Positions 16,613 through 26,782 of a stretch of 64,000 nucleotides of DNA are shown here, piece by piece. This DNA comes from Paenibacillus harenae (lineage in GTDB: Bacteria > Bacillota > Bacilli > Paenibacillales > Paenibacillaceae), in contig NZ_JAUSST010000002.1 in the NCBI RefSeq assembly GCF_030812415.1, positions 62,001-126,000 on the forward strand, given 5' to 3'. Each line of letters starts with the position of its first letter. Position 1 is the first letter of the stretch. Position numbers and translations under genes: made by a program. The notes under the pieces were generated by a model that saw nothing but the letters and a program-made list of their open reading frames with translations, made no database searches and was not told the origin of the DNA.

Positions 16613-19600
16613 ATGAAACAGCCGATCGTCTTTATGTTCTCTGGTCAAGGCTCTCAATACTATAATATGGCCGTACGGCTGTTCGAAGCCGAATCGGAAT
16701 TCCGACAGAGACTCGAAAGAATGGATGAAATAGCATTCGATCGAACGGGTCAATCCGTACTTAAAAAGCTGTATGATCCATCGAAACGGTTCGGCGACGC
16801 ATTTGACCTTACTCGTTGGACTCATCCGGCCATTTTTATGGTTGAGGTTGCGTTGGCAGAAATGATTCGTTCTCGCGGATTTGTACCTAGTGCGGTAATT
16901 GGAACATCTCTCGGTGAATATGCGGCCGCTGCGATAGCCGGCGTACTGCCTGTCGAGGAATTGCTGGAGCTTGTCGTCCAACAAGCGCATTTGCTTGAGG
17001 AGCATAGTCCGCCGGGGAAGATGATCGCCATTATGTCAGATCCGAGTCTGTATGCTAACGTGCCGGAATTAGTTCAACATAGTGAATTGGCAGCGATCAA
17101 TTATGATAATCACTTTGTAGTTTCTTGCCGCAAAGAAGCCTTGTCCTTGATAGAAAACGCGCTTCGCAACCGAGAGGTTACCTATCAGGCTTTGCCGGTT
17201 TCCCATGGCTTTCATTCCAGCGGAATAGATGGAATAGAGCAGCCTTTTCTTGATCTGCTGCAGAAGAAAAGGTTTCTTCAACCAACGGTGAAGCTGTATT
17301 CCTGTGTAAGCGGGTCATTGATGAAGGACCTATCGGGCTCGTACTTGTGGGATGCAGTTCGACAACCGATTCGTTTTCCAGAGGCTTTGAGTCTCTTGCA
17401 GAAGGAAGTTCCGAATGCTTTGTTTTTGGACCTTGGTCAGAACGGCACTCTTGCAAGCTTTCTGAAGCATCTATCACCTGAAGACGTTCATACGACAGCT
17501 ATTCCAATCGTTACGCCATTTCATCAGGAGATCAAGCAGTTTGAACTTATTTCTAGTATTTATAAGAAACAAACGATAGTCGAAAGGGAGGAAAAGCAAA
17601 TGATAGCATATGTATTCCCTGGTCAGGGCTCACAGACGAAAGGCATGGGTGAAGGCCTATTCGAGGAATTTCCGGAGCTCACGGCAAAGGCCGATGCGAT
17701 ACTCGGTTACTCCATCAAAGAGTTGTGTCTGAACGATCCTAATGAGGTATTGGGCCAAACGCAGTTTACGCAGCCTGCGCTTTATGTCGTCAGTGCGCTT
17801 AGCTATCTGAAGAAGCTGAAGGAGGATGGACGGAAACCAGACTTTGTTGCCGGGCATTCACTGGGGGAGTACAATGCGTTGTTTGCAGCGGGAGCGTTCG
17901 ATTTCGAGACGGGGCTGAAGCTCGTCCAGAAGCGCGGCGCTTTGATGAGTACGGCAAAAGGGGGCGGAATGGCCGCTGTCATCGGGCTTACCGAAGAGAA
18001 GATTGCCGAAGTGCTGCATGAGAATGGACTAGAGAGCAAGATCCAGATCGCTAATTTCAACTCGCCTTCTCAAATCGTCATCGCCGGCCTTCAAGACGAT
18101 GTACGGGATGCCGCGCCGTTCTTTGAACAATCCGGCGTGAGAATGTATGTCCCTTTAAAGGTTAGCGGTGCGTTTCACTCCAAGTATATGGAAGCCGCCA
18201 AGCAAGAGTTTGCCGCGTTTGTCCATACGATGCCATTCAGTGAATTGTCTATTCCTGTTATTTCGAATATTCATGCACGGCCTTATAAGCAAGAAGAGGT
18301 TCGTGCTAACCTGATCCAACAAATAACGAACTCTGTTAGATGGACGGAAACCATTCGCTACCTGATGGGCAAAAAGGTGGAGGAATTCGTAGAACTGGGT
18401 CCTGGCAAGGTGCTTGCCGGGCTTATTCGAACAATCCAGCGTGAAGCGGAGCCGCTTATTATTAATGATGCGGAGACGATCATCGAAGAAGCCAAGGCGG
18501 AAACAGCCGCAGCGGCTCCTACAGCGGTTCGTTCAGCGGTTGCTCCAATTACAGCAGCCATGCTAGGCGATGCGCAATTCAAAGCGGATTACCGATTAAA
18601 GTACGCCTATGCGGCAGGTTCAATGCATAATGGGATCTCCTCGGCAGCGTTTGTAGTAAGAATGGCTCGCGCCGGCATGTTGGGTTTTATCGGCTCAGCG
18701 GGGCTTCCATTAGACGAAACGCGAGCCATGATCCGCAGCGTACAGCGTGAACTTGCGAATGGTGAAACGTTCGGCGTTAACGTCGCTTATACGATGAGCC
18801 GGCTTGAGGATCAAGATCAATTGATCGACCTGCTGCTTGCCGAGCAAGTGAGGCTGATCGAAGCATCTGGTTTTCTGACCATCACTCCAGCGTTGGTACG
18901 TTACCGTATGAGAGGACTTAAGCGAAAAGAGAACGGCAGCATTGCCATTGAAAACCGCATATTCGCAAAGGTTACTCGTCCGGAGGTAGCGGAGATATTC
19001 CTGTCGCCCGCTCCGGAACGCATTGTTGATAAGCTCCTCCAAGAGCGTCAAATAACAGAGCAAGAGGCGGAATTACTTCGCCAGGTGCCAATGGCGGATG
19101 AGTTGATTGCATCGGGAGACGGAGGCGGCAGTACGGATCAGGCTTCACTGCTGGCGCTGCTTCCGACTATTCGTCGTCAGCGTGATCAATCCGCTGCCCA
19201 TTACGGTTATACCTATCCAATTCGCGTAGGTGCGGCTGGCGGCATCGGCACTCCGGAAGCGGCTTTGGCAGCATTGATGATGGGAGCGGACTTCCTTGTA
19301 ACGGGTTCTATCAATCTTGCAACTTTGGAAGCTGATATCAGCCAAGCGGTAAAGGATTTGCTCATTGAAGCCAATGTGCAGGATACCGCGTATGCGCCGG
19401 ACGAAAGCATGTTCGAAATCGGCGGGAAAGTGCAGGTGCTGAAGAAAGGACTGTTCTTCCCAGCGCGAGCCAGCAAGCTGCATGATCTCTATCGCCAGCA
19501 TGATTCTTGGAGTGAATTGGATGACAAGATAAAAGTACAGCTGGAAGACAAGTACTTTAAATGTTCATTCCAAGAAGCCTATGAAACGGCCAATAAGGTG

Positions 19601-19897
19601 TATCCCGCACAAGAAATACAGAAGGCTGAACGCAATCCCAAGAGCAAGCTGGCACTTGTGTTCCGCTGGTATCTTCACCAAGCGGCCGAACTTGCCCGGA
19701 AGGGACAAGCCGACGGGAAGGTGAATTATCAAATCTGGTGCGGACCGGCGCTTGGCGCGTTTAATCAATGGGTGAAGGGCACCGAGCTGGAGCATTGGCG
19801 CAATCGCCATGCGGATTCGATCGGTGAATTGCTATTGAAAGAAACAGCCCAATTAGTGTCGGAGCGTTTGCGCCAATTTGGTGAAATACAAAGTTAA
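16613..19897 (+). CDS. Trans-acting AT-AT-enoylreductase
   Basis: This 1094-residue stand-alone protein has three domains. AT1 (about 1-300) has GQGSQ, the nucleophile motif GTSLG (Ser99) and PVSHGFHS (His201). AT2 (about 330-615) has GQGSQ, GHSLG (Ser416), KRGALM with the malonyl-binding Arg441, and SGAFHS (His522), so it should load malonyl units onto all modules. The C-terminal part (about 640-1090) is an FMN-dependent enoylreductase of the PfaD/PksE type (GSAGLP and [28 protein letters not shown] motifs), acting in trans because no ER lies inside the modules. AT1 lacks the malonyl Arg (Gln124 in its place) and has GTSLG, so it is more likely an acyl hydrolase or a transferase of another acyl group. 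The start is ATG at 16613, after GAGGTGG. Confidence 0.92.
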   Translation: MKQPIVFMFSGQGSQYYNMAVRLFEAESEFRQRLERMDEIAFDRTGQSVLKKLYDPSKRFGDAFDLTRWTHPAIFMVEVALAEMIRSRGFVPSAVIGTSLGEYAAAAIAGVLPVEELLELVVQQAHLLEEHSPPGKMIAIMSDPSLYANVPELVQHSELAAINYDNHFVVSCRKEALSLIENALRNREVTYQALPVSHGFHSSGIDGIEQPFLDLLQKKRFLQPTVKLYSCVSGSLMKDLSGSYLWDAVRQPIRFPEALSLLQKEVPNALFLDLGQNGTLASFLKHLSPEDVHTTAIPIVTPFHQEIKQFELISSIYKKQTIVEREEKQMIAYVFPGQGSQTKGMGEGLFEEFPELTAKADAILGYSIKELCLNDPNEVLGQTQFTQPALYVVSALSYLKKLKEDGRKPDFVAGHSLGEYNALFAAGAFDFETGLKLVQKRGALMSTAKGGGMAAVIGLTEEKIAEVLHENGLESKIQIANFNSPSQIVIAGLQDDVRDAAPFFEQSGVRMYVPLKVSGAFHSKYMEAAKQEFAAFVHTMPFSELSIPVISNIHARPYKQEEVRANLIQQITNSVRWTETIRYLMGKKVEEFVELGPGKVLAGLIRTIQREAEPLIINDAETIIEEAKAETAAAAPTAVRSAVAPITAAMLGDAQFKADYRLKYAYAAGSMHNGISSAAFVVRMARAGMLGFIGSAGLPLDETRAMIRSVQRELANGETFGVNVAYTMSRLEDQDQLIDLLLAEQVRLIEASGFLTITPALVRYRMRGLKRKENGSIAIENRIFAKVTRPEVAEIFLSPAPERIVDKLLQERQITEQEAELLRQVPMADELIASGDGGGSTDQASLLALLPTIRRQRDQSAAHYGYTYPIRVGAAGGIGTPEAALAALMMGADFLVTGSINLATLEADISQAVKDLLIEANVQDTAYAPDESMFEIGGKVQVLKKGLFFPARASKLHDLYRQHDSWSELDDKIKVQLEDKYFKCSFQEAYETANKVYPAQEIQKAERNPKSKLALVFRWYLHQAAELARKGQADGKVNYQIWCGPALGAFNQWVKGTELEHWRNRHADSIGELLLKETAQLVSERLRQFGEIQS

Positions 19898-19927
19898 TTT
19901 ATATAAAAAAAGGTGGTCTATACTCAC

Positions 19928-20179
19928 ATGACGGAAGAAAAAGTATTTGAAATCGTAAAGGAAAGCATTGGAGAAATCCTGTTTGACCTCGATCTCTCGC
20001 TTGTACAGCCTCAGCACAGTTTGAAGGAGCTTGGCGCGAATTCAATTGATCGGATGGAAATAACAGTGAGGGCGATGGAGATGCTGAGCTTGAAAATCCC
20101 GCTTGTCGAATTTGGAAAAGTAAGCAATATTCAAGGATTAGTCGATATTTTGCTAACGCAGAAGAAAGCAGCCGGGTAA
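19928..20179 (+). CDS. Stand-alone acyl carrier protein of the HMGS cassette
   Basis: This is an 83-residue ACP with the phosphopantetheine motif LGANSIDRMEI (Ser39). GANSID, with Asn before the Ser, is typical of the donor ACPs (AcpK type) that supply acetyl-ACP to the HMG-CoA-synthase homologue in beta-branching. The ATG at 19928 follows AAAGGTGG; the open frame extends to a GTG at 19913 that lies in that site and is unlikely to be used. It sits directly upstream of the decarboxylating KS, HCS and ECH1 genes, the usual order. Confidence 0.88.
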   Translation: MTEEKVFEIVKESIGEILFDLDLSLVQPQHSLKELGANSIDRMEITVRAMEMLSLKIPLVEFGKVSNIQGLVDILLTQKKAAG

Positions 20180-20186
20180 CTAGCCG

Positions 20187-21479
20187 ATGGGAATTCGATC
20201 GAGATCAAGCGTCATTACAGGTATGGGAGTAATTAACGCAATTGCCGATGGAATACCGGAGTTTGCCGCGTCTCTTCGAGCCGGGAAAAGCGGTATTGGG
20301 TTTTTGAATCATCCGCCGGAGCATGTGCCCGTAAGGATCGGCGCGGAAATTAAGGATTGGAAGTACATAGAGGCTCTCAACAGCATACATGGTCTTAGCG
20401 ATGAGCTGCGCCAGCGAACCAAAAAAAGCTCCTTGCGATCGCCGTTTCCGGTTCAAGTCAGCGTATATTCGGCACTGCAGGCTTGGCGGATGGCGGAATT
20501 GGAGACGAAGCCGGCAGAACCTGAAAGAATCGGCCTTGTGATAGCGGGCAGCAACCTTTCGCAACACTATATATACCGTCAGAACGAGCGTTTTCGAGAA
20601 TCGCCGGAATATTTGCCGCCAAGCTATGCTTTGCATTTCATGGACACGGATCATCTTGGTACGATCAGCGAAATATTGAACATTCAAGGAGAAGGCTTCA
20701 CGGTTGGAGGTGCCTCTGCATCTGGCAATATTGGCCTTATCAAGGGAGCGCAGCTCGTTCAATACGGCCTTGTGGATGTCTGTTTGGTAGTCGGGGCAGT
20801 TGCTGATCTATCTCCAATGGAGTGGCAAGGCTTTCATGCGATCGGGGCAATGGGCGGCAAACGGTTTGCCAACGACCCTTCTTTGTCTTGCAGACCATTC
20901 GATCGGCAGCATGAAGGATTCATTTATGGTCAAGGCAGTGCATGTCTCGTGCTTGAATCCAGTGAATCCGCGGCTCGGAGAGGTGTTCGCAGCGTTGCTG
21001 AATATTTAGGTGGGGGCATTGTGCTTGATGCCAATCGGCTGTCCGACCCTACGGAGAAGGGAGAGGCGAAAGCCATGAATATCGCCCTCCAGCAGAGCGG
21101 AATAGAACCGAAAGATATCGATTATATATCTGCCCACGGCACGTCGTCGCCCCTCGGTGACGATACGGAGATTATGGCAATCCGCCAAGTGTTTAGGGAG
21201 TATACGCCCCAAATATGGATCAACTCTACCAAATCCTTGACCGGACACTGTATCTATGCGGCAGGAATGACAGAAGCGGTTGCCACGGTCATTCAAATGC
21301 AGGAAGGATTCGTTCATCCGAATTTGAATTTGGAGCAGCCCATCGATGATGAATGCCGCTTCGTCGGAAAGAGGTCCATGGACACGGAGCTGAATATGGC
21401 AATGAGTAATTCATTCGGTTTCGGCGGAATTAATTCATCCATTGTATTGAAAAAGGGAGAGAGAACGGAATGGCAGTAG
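20187..21479 (+). CDS. Decarboxylating ketosynthase (PksF type)
   Basis: This is a 430-residue stand-alone ketosynthase-like protein. The active-site Cys is replaced by Ser (Ser177 in GGASASGN), while the His of SAHGTSSPLGD and of STKSLTGH are kept. In the beta-branching cassette this Cys-less KS decarboxylates malonyl-ACP to acetyl-ACP. The first strand motif (SSVITGMGVINAIADG) and the C-terminal NSFGFGGINSSIVL are intact. Its ribosome binding site is weak; translation is probably coupled to the ACP gene 7 bases upstream. It overlaps the HCS gene by 10 bases. Confidence 0.88.
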   Translation: MGIRSRSSVITGMGVINAIADGIPEFAASLRAGKSGIGFLNHPPEHVPVRIGAEIKDWKYIEALNSIHGLSDELRQRTKKSSLRSPFPVQVSVYSALQAWRMAELETKPAEPERIGLVIAGSNLSQHYIYRQNERFRESPEYLPPSYALHFMDTDHLGTISEILNIQGEGFTVGGASASGNIGLIKGAQLVQYGLVDVCLVVGAVADLSPMEWQGFHAIGAMGGKRFANDPSLSCRPFDRQHEGFIYGQGSACLVLESSESAARRGVRSVAEYLGGGIVLDANRLSDPTEKGEAKAMNIALQQSGIEPKDIDYISAHGTSSPLGDDTEIMAIRQVFREYTPQIWINSTKSLTGHCIYAAGMTEAVATVIQMQEGFVHPNLNLEQPIDDECRFVGKRSMDTELNMAMSNSFGFGGINSSIVLKKGERTEWQ

Positions 21480-22702
21480 GAATCGAAGCAATGAATCTAT
21501 ACGGCGGCTCCATGTTTGTCGATGTCCGCAGCATTTTCGAAGGGAGAGGGCTTGATCTTGACCGCTTCGACAACCTGATGATGGTACGCAAAGCGATGGT
21601 GCTGCCCTGCGAAGATCCGGTAACCAATGCCGTCAATGCGGCAAAGCCGATACTGGATCGGTTGTCAGAGGAAGAGAAAAACTCGATCGAGCTGCTCATA
21701 ACGGCTACTGAATCAGGAATAGACTTTGGTAAATCATTAAGCACCTATGTTCATGAATATCTTGGATTAAGCCGTCATTGCCGTCTCTTTGAAGTGAAGC
21801 AAGCTTGTTACGGCGGGACTGCGGCCTTCCAGATGGCAGCTAATTTCGTTGCATCGCAAGCATCGCCGGGGGCCAAGGCTCTCGTTATCGCAACCGATGT
21901 ATCGCGTACGACGGAACGGATGAGCTACGCGGAGCCATCGCAAGGCGAGGGAGCCGTCGCCATGCTCGTCAGCGACCGTCCACAGCTTTTTGAACTGGAC
22001 TTTGGCGCCAATGGGCTGTATTCCTACGAGGTATTCGATACATGCCGGCCTCGCCCGGATGTGGAACTGGGCGATCCGGATCTATCCTTGCTCTCTTACC
22101 TGGAATGCTTAGAAAATACGTATCGAAACTATACGGAAAAAGTCGAAGGCGCAGATTTTCTAGAGACCTTCGATTACTTGGCGTTCCATACGCCTTTTGC
22201 CGGAATGGTTAAGGGCGCTCATCGGAAGATGATGCGGCAGCTGTACAAAATGGGCGGACGGGAAATCGAAGCCGATTTCCAAAAACGCGTTGCACCGTCA
22301 TTGAAGTACTGTGAAGAAGTAGGCAATGTCTATGCCGCAACCGTATATTTTGCGCTGAGCGGGCTTATCGATCACGCGCCGATTGACGAAGAAATGCGAA
22401 TTGGTATATTTTCTTACGGTTCAGGGTGTTCATCCGAATTTTTCAGCGGCGTTGTAAGTCCAGAAGCAAAAAAGGCGCTCTCTCGAATGCGAATTAAGGA
22501 GCAGCTTGACGCTCGTTATTCTCTGTCATTCGAGGAATACGACAAGCTGATCGATATGAACAAGGAATGGACATTCGGCATTCAGGACAAGGCCGTTGAT
22601 TTATCCGGCTGTCAGACGATGTACGATCACGCGATGGCAGGTAAGAGACGATTGATTTTGAAGCAAATAAAAGACTTCCATAGAGAATACGTCTGGAGCT
22701 AG
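21470..22702 (+). CDS. HMG-CoA synthase homologue (PksG/BaeG type)
   Basis: This 410-residue protein is the 3-hydroxy-3-methylglutaryl-synthase homologue (HCS). It condenses acetyl from the donor ACP with the beta-keto group of the growing chain on the synthase. The catalytic Cys113 lies in the motif VKQACYGGTAAFQ, and Glu in TATESG and the SYGSG motif near residue 318 fit the family. It acts with the ACP, the Cys-less KS and the two enoyl-CoA hydratase homologues to install a beta-alkyl, usually methyl, branch. The start overlaps the KS gene by 10 bases. Confidence 0.92.
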   Translation: MAVGIEAMNLYGGSMFVDVRSIFEGRGLDLDRFDNLMMVRKAMVLPCEDPVTNAVNAAKPILDRLSEEEKNSIELLITATESGIDFGKSLSTYVHEYLGLSRHCRLFEVKQACYGGTAAFQMAANFVASQASPGAKALVIATDVSRTTERMSYAEPSQGEGAVAMLVSDRPQLFELDFGANGLYSYEVFDTCRPRPDVELGDPDLSLLSYLECLENTYRNYTEKVEGADFLETFDYLAFHTPFAGMVKGAHRKMMRQLYKMGGREIEADFQKRVAPSLKYCEEVGNVYAATVYFALSGLIDHAPIDEEMRIGIFSYGSGCSSEFFSGVVSPEAKKALSRMRIKEQLDARYSLSFEEYDKLIDMNKEWTFGIQDKAVDLSGCQTMYDHAMAGKRRLILKQIKDFHREYVWS

Positions 22703-22705
22703 GTG

Positions 22706-23473
22706 ATGGAGAACTGTGTATTAAAGTCGCCCCTATCAAAAGGCGTTATGCGTTTGACTTTCAACAGAAAGTCTCACCGCAACGCCATTAACAGTCAATT
22801 GCTTCATGAGTTGAATGAAGCTCTAGACGAGGCGGAGCGTGATTCCGCTTGCTCCATTGTCATACTGGAAGGGCAGGACGGCGTGTTTTGTACAGGCATG
22901 GATTTGAAAGAAGCGATGTATTTCGATGATCAAACAGCTCTTAATCCGATGTCGGAGCAGTATATGAGGACGTTGAAACGGTTTGCGAGCACACGCCTTA
23001 TCATTATCGCTTCGGTAGATGGGCAAGTCATTGCAGGCGGAGTTGGGTTTTGCGCAGCAAGCGATCTCGTCATTGCCACCCCGCGCTCGCAGTTCTCATT
23101 GTCGGAAGCGATATGGGGACTTCTGCCCGCGATGGTGCTGCCGTATTTGATCCGGCGGACAGGCTTTCAACCTGCCTACAGGATGACCTTGACGACCATG
23201 GCGCTGACGGCGGAAGAAGCTCGCCTTGTCCGTCTTGTCGATGAGCTGGACGAACAGCCTGAACGGTGGATTCGGAAATGGAGTCAATCGCTGGAGCGTG
23301 TTACCCCGTCTACCGTAGGTCATATAAAAGGATATTTTCGTAAGATAGGGATGATTACCGACGAGATGGAGCGTCTAGCCGTGGAGGAAATCTCACGACT
23401 GGTCACACTGCCAGAAGTGAAAAGCAACATTGAGAACTTTCTAGAACATCAGAGGTTTCCGTGGAATAAATAA
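22706..23473 (+). CDS. Enoyl-CoA hydratase homologue ECH1 (PksH type)
   Basis: This 255-residue crotonase-fold protein should dehydrate the HMG-type intermediate in beta-branching (ECH1). It resembles PksH in the motifs FCTGMDL, VIAGGVGFCAASDLVIA and FSLSEAIWGLLPAMVLPYLIRR and in the terminal RFPWNK. The partner decarboxylase ECH2 is not stand-alone here but is fused to the C-terminus of PKS2. The ATG at 22706 is favoured over a GTG at 22703 because GGAG lies 7 bases before it. It is the last gene of the beta-branching block. Confidence 0.88.
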   Translation: MENCVLKSPLSKGVMRLTFNRKSHRNAINSQLLHELNEALDEAERDSACSIVILEGQDGVFCTGMDLKEAMYFDDQTALNPMSEQYMRTLKRFASTRLIIIASVDGQVIAGGVGFCAASDLVIATPRSQFSLSEAIWGLLPAMVLPYLIRRTGFQPAYRMTLTTMALTAEEARLVRLVDELDEQPERWIRKWSQSLERVTPSTVGHIKGYFRKIGMITDEMERLAVEEISRLVTLPEVKSNIENFLEHQRFPWNK

Positions 23474-23495
23474 ATGATGGAATAGGGGAGATTTT

Positions 23496-24185
23496 ATGTC
23501 AACCGTGATCTTGCAGGAGGTTTCCAAAAGCTATGAACTGGGTAGAACGAGCGTTCCGGCCTTGCGCGGAATAGACTTAGAGATTCAAGAGGGTGAATTC
23601 GTTACAATGGCTGGTGCTTCCGGCAGCGGTAAATCGACGCTTTTAAACCTGATCGGATGCCTTGACGTTCCGACGACGGGTGAGGTTTGGATTGGTGATA
23701 CACTGGTTTCCGACCTTGACGATAAACAACTGAATGAAACTCGACTGCGCCAAATCGGATTTATTTTTCAATCCTTTAACCTTATACCCGTTCTGAACGT
23801 TTACGAAAACGTTGAGCTTCCATTATTAATCATGAAGGAAGTTTCCAAGAAAGAACGCAAAAAGCGAATCGACTATTTTCTAAATGCGGTCGGCCTTTCC
23901 TCATTTGCGGATCGCAAACCATCCGAGCTTTCCGGAGGCCAGCGCCAGCGTGTAGCTGTTGCGCGCGCGCTTGTCACCAAACCTCGTATTGTACTGGCGG
24001 ATGAGCCTACGGCGAATCTGGATTCGAAGACGGGTATCGAAATCATAGAATTGATGCAGCAAATTAACAAACGCGAGAAAACGACGTTTATTTTCTCCAC
24101 CCATGATCCGAAGGTGATGCAGCGCGCCAACCGTATCTTCCACTTAGTAGACGGCAAGATCGAGAAAGTGGAGAACATCCGATGA
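23496..24185 (+). CDS. ABC exporter ATPase (MacB/LolD type)
   Basis: This 229-residue ATPase has Walker A GASGSGKST (40-48), the signature LSGGQRQRVAVARAL and Walker B IVLADEPTANLDS. The FIFQSFNLIPVLNVYENVELPL segment is typical of the MacB/LolD subfamily, which works with FtsX-like permeases. Two such permeases follow immediately, the first with ATGA overlap. Inside the PKS cluster this system is likely a self-protection or export pump, or handles envelope lipids or peptides disturbed by the product. Confidence 0.9.
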   Translation: MSTVILQEVSKSYELGRTSVPALRGIDLEIQEGEFVTMAGASGSGKSTLLNLIGCLDVPTTGEVWIGDTLVSDLDDKQLNETRLRQIGFIFQSFNLIPVLNVYENVELPLLIMKEVSKKERKKRIDYFLNAVGLSSFADRKPSELSGGQRQRVAVARALVTKPRIVLADEPTANLDSKTGIEIIELMQQINKREKTTFIFSTHDPKVMQRANRIFHLVDGKIEKVENIR

Positions 24186-25438
24186 ACATATTCAAACTAT
24201 CGAGAAAGAACGTATTTGAATCTTGGAGACGCTCCATGTCGCTGGGAACGTTTATTTTTTTAGCGACCTTTCTGCTGCTTTTTTTTACAAGCTTTATTTC
24301 TACCATGCAGAACGACCTCAATCAGGCGATATCTAATTCGCTGTCCGGCGATATCCAGCTTCGCCAAGGCGGCACAACAGAAGGCGATATGCTGTCCTTG
24401 AAGGGGAAGTGGGGACAGATGGCTTATCTGGAGCAGAAGACAGTGGCGACCATCGAAACGCTATTAAACGAGAACGACAACATGGAGAGCTATACGAAAC
24501 GTATTCGCAATGACGCGATGCTCTCGAAGGGATCAACAAAGCAGCACTCCATGGTCATTGGGCTGGATCCAAGCCTCGAAGCGTATAAGAAGGCGTTCAT
24601 TTTAACCGAAGGCAGCTACTTGAATCCTAACCGTACCGATGAAGTGCTGTTACCTAAAAATTATGCGGACAAGCTGGGCGTTAAAGTGGGCGACAGCGTC
24701 GATCTGATTGCTGCAACAAAGGATAATAAAGAGGTTACGGTAAGCTTCATCGTTGCAGGAACGGGTCAAGTCGATCGGCTTGCTTCCTTTTCTTTTTATC
24801 CGGTATATACCTCTTTGCAAGGCTCGCAAGCGCTGACCGGCTTTCGAGCCGGCGAGATGACGGACATTATTGTGTACGCCGACAAAGGCAAATCAGACAA
24901 GCTGTCAAATGAGCTCCAAGCGGCGCTCTCGACGAAAGGTTTGGACAGCAATGCGGTCAAAGTGAGCACGTTGAGTGAAATGGGAGGATTTTTAAACAGT
25001 ATCATTTCCATTTATGTGGGCATTCTTTATGCCTTTATCGGCATCCTTCTTGTCATAATGGCCATTCTGATTATCAACCTTATATTTATGATGGGGCTTG
25101 AGCGGCGATCGGAGATTGGAACGCTGCGTGCGATCGGCTACTCCCGCAATCGGATTGTAATGATTTTTCTTGGAGAAATTTTCATTATAACAACCATCTT
25201 TTTTGTCATTGGCTTGATTATAGGCATCGCTTTGATTTTGCTTCTGTCTCAATTAGGCATTCCGCTTGGCGCGCCGCTTGATCTTGTGCTCGGCAAAGTG
25301 TTTAACATTCAATTTGATTGGTCGCAAGTATTGATGGTATTCATGATTATTTATGGATTTGCATTAGTATCATCCTTGTATCCCTCCATCAAATCGGCAT
25401 CGGTTAAACCTGCTGAGACGCTTCGCGAGGGTTCATAG
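24182..25438 (+). CDS. FtsX-like ABC permease 1
   Basis: This is a 418-residue permease with an N-terminal helix (about 20-42), an extracytoplasmic MacB-type domain (about 45-265), and three C-terminal helices containing the FtsX motif GLERRSEIGTLRAIGYSRNRI. ATGA overlap with the ATPase gene shows coupling. It probably heterodimerises with the next gene's product. Confidence 0.87.
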   Translation: MNIFKLSRKNVFESWRRSMSLGTFIFLATFLLLFFTSFISTMQNDLNQAISNSLSGDIQLRQGGTTEGDMLSLKGKWGQMAYLEQKTVATIETLLNENDNMESYTKRIRNDAMLSKGSTKQHSMVIGLDPSLEAYKKAFILTEGSYLNPNRTDEVLLPKNYADKLGVKVGDSVDLIAATKDNKEVTVSFIVAGTGQVDRLASFSFYPVYTSLQGSQALTGFRAGEMTDIIVYADKGKSDKLSNELQAALSTKGLDSNAVKVSTLSEMGGFLNSIISIYVGILYAFIGILLVIMAILIINLIFMMGLERRSEIGTLRAIGYSRNRIVMIFLGEIFIITTIFFVIGLIIGIALILLLSQLGIPLGAPLDLVLGKVFNIQFDWSQVLMVFMIIYGFALVSSLYPSIKSASVKPAETLREGS

Positions 25439-25453
25439 AGAGGGGGAAGCAAG

Positions 25454-26779
25454 TTGATTACAAAAATCGCCATTCGAAATATAATTGCAAACCGCAGGCG
25501 CTCGTTTCTTATAGGGTTCGTGATCTTTGTGGCGGCGTTCCTGCTGCTCATCGCCAATGCGTTCGTCAACGGTGTCGGTTTTCAAGTGAACAAAGCCTAT
25601 TCGCAGTTGCAAGCGGGTGATGTAATCGTCGGCTGGGAGAGCTTGGAGAAGATGGAGAAGACGGATGCAACGCGTCTTTTGTTCATGGGGGCGAACTCCT
25701 TCGATGTGAAGAAGGAAACGGAAAACCGTCAAACCATGGACGTGCTCAAAGGCTTCTTAGATCAAAACCAACAAAAAATCGAGTCTTATTACCCTACGGT
25801 ACGCCGCAATGCGGGACTGGAAGTCGGCAATATGAGCGATGCGCAGTTTTCAGTGTTCGGTTTAACGCCGGAATTGCGCGATCGGCTTCAACAATCAAAA
25901 ACAGTTTCGATGCAGGAGGGACAGCTGCTTTCCGATCTTCCCCGCTCCATTGCCGTCTCGCAAGAAAAGGCGCTAAGCTACAGCCTAAAGCTCGGCGATA
26001 AGGTCAATCTGAATGTCATAACGCCTGCGGGTGAAGTGCGTGCAGAACAATTCACGGTTAGAGGGATATACAACAACGGAGCAGGCTGGGACAACTGGTA
26101 CGGCTTCACGTCGGACCAAGATGCACGCAAGCTGTTTCAGTATGAGAACGGATATTTTGATATCGTCAAAATTTATCTTAATGACGCTGGCGAAAGCAAA
26201 AAATTCGCCAAGCAGTTGAATGCTGCATTGGGAGACGGCGTGCTGTACGCCGAGACAGGCCAATCGGCATCTCTCCTATATCCGACGATGTCGATGGCAT
26301 TGAAGGGCTTATTCAATTTGTTCATCATGTTCCTTATTATTGTCATCGCCATCGGAATGCGCTCTGCAATCCGCATGAATCTTTATCAACGCATGCAGGA
26401 ATTCGGCACGCTGCGTGCGATTGGGTACAGCCGCACCCAATGCTTCGGCATCATATTTAATGAAGCATTTTTCTTGTCCATAGGTGCTCTCATAGCTGCA
26501 TTTGTACCTGCTCTCCTGTTTAATATGATCTTTAGCACGAATGGCATCTATCTTGGTCCGGGTCCGATGAGCTACTTTGGAGGCGAATATTTGTATCCTG
26601 ATATGCAAATAGCGGACGTGGCTTTAGCTTTAGGGGTCTTGGCCGTCTTCTCGCTCATTGCAACCATGAACCCTGGACTTAGCCTGGTGTATCAGACGAT
26701 TACCGATATTATGAACAAACGTCAGCGTCCTGTGAAAGTCATGCGTACGTTGTACCGCAATGTGTTCAGGAGGGGTTAA
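25454..26779 (+). CDS. FtsX-like ABC permease 2
   Basis: This is a 441-residue permease with the same plan as its neighbour: an N-terminal helix (about 15-40), a large extracytoplasmic domain, and C-terminal helices with MQEFGTLRAIGYSRTQC near residue 315. The start is TTG at 25454, preceded by AGGGGGAAG. It ends 3 bases before the PKS1 start codon, so the transporter and synthase are on one transcript. Confidence 0.87.
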   Translation: MITKIAIRNIIANRRRSFLIGFVIFVAAFLLLIANAFVNGVGFQVNKAYSQLQAGDVIVGWESLEKMEKTDATRLLFMGANSFDVKKETENRQTMDVLKGFLDQNQQKIESYYPTVRRNAGLEVGNMSDAQFSVFGLTPELRDRLQQSKTVSMQEGQLLSDLPRSIAVSQEKALSYSLKLGDKVNLNVITPAGEVRAEQFTVRGIYNNGAGWDNWYGFTSDQDARKLFQYENGYFDIVKIYLNDAGESKKFAKQLNAALGDGVLYAETGQSASLLYPTMSMALKGLFNLFIMFLIIVIAIGMRSAIRMNLYQRMQEFGTLRAIGYSRTQCFGIIFNEAFFLSIGALIAAFVPALLFNMIFSTNGIYLGPGPMSYFGGEYLYPDMQIADVALALGVLAVFSLIATMNPGLSLVYQTITDIMNKRQRPVKVMRTLYRNVFRRG

Positions 26780-26782
26780 TTA

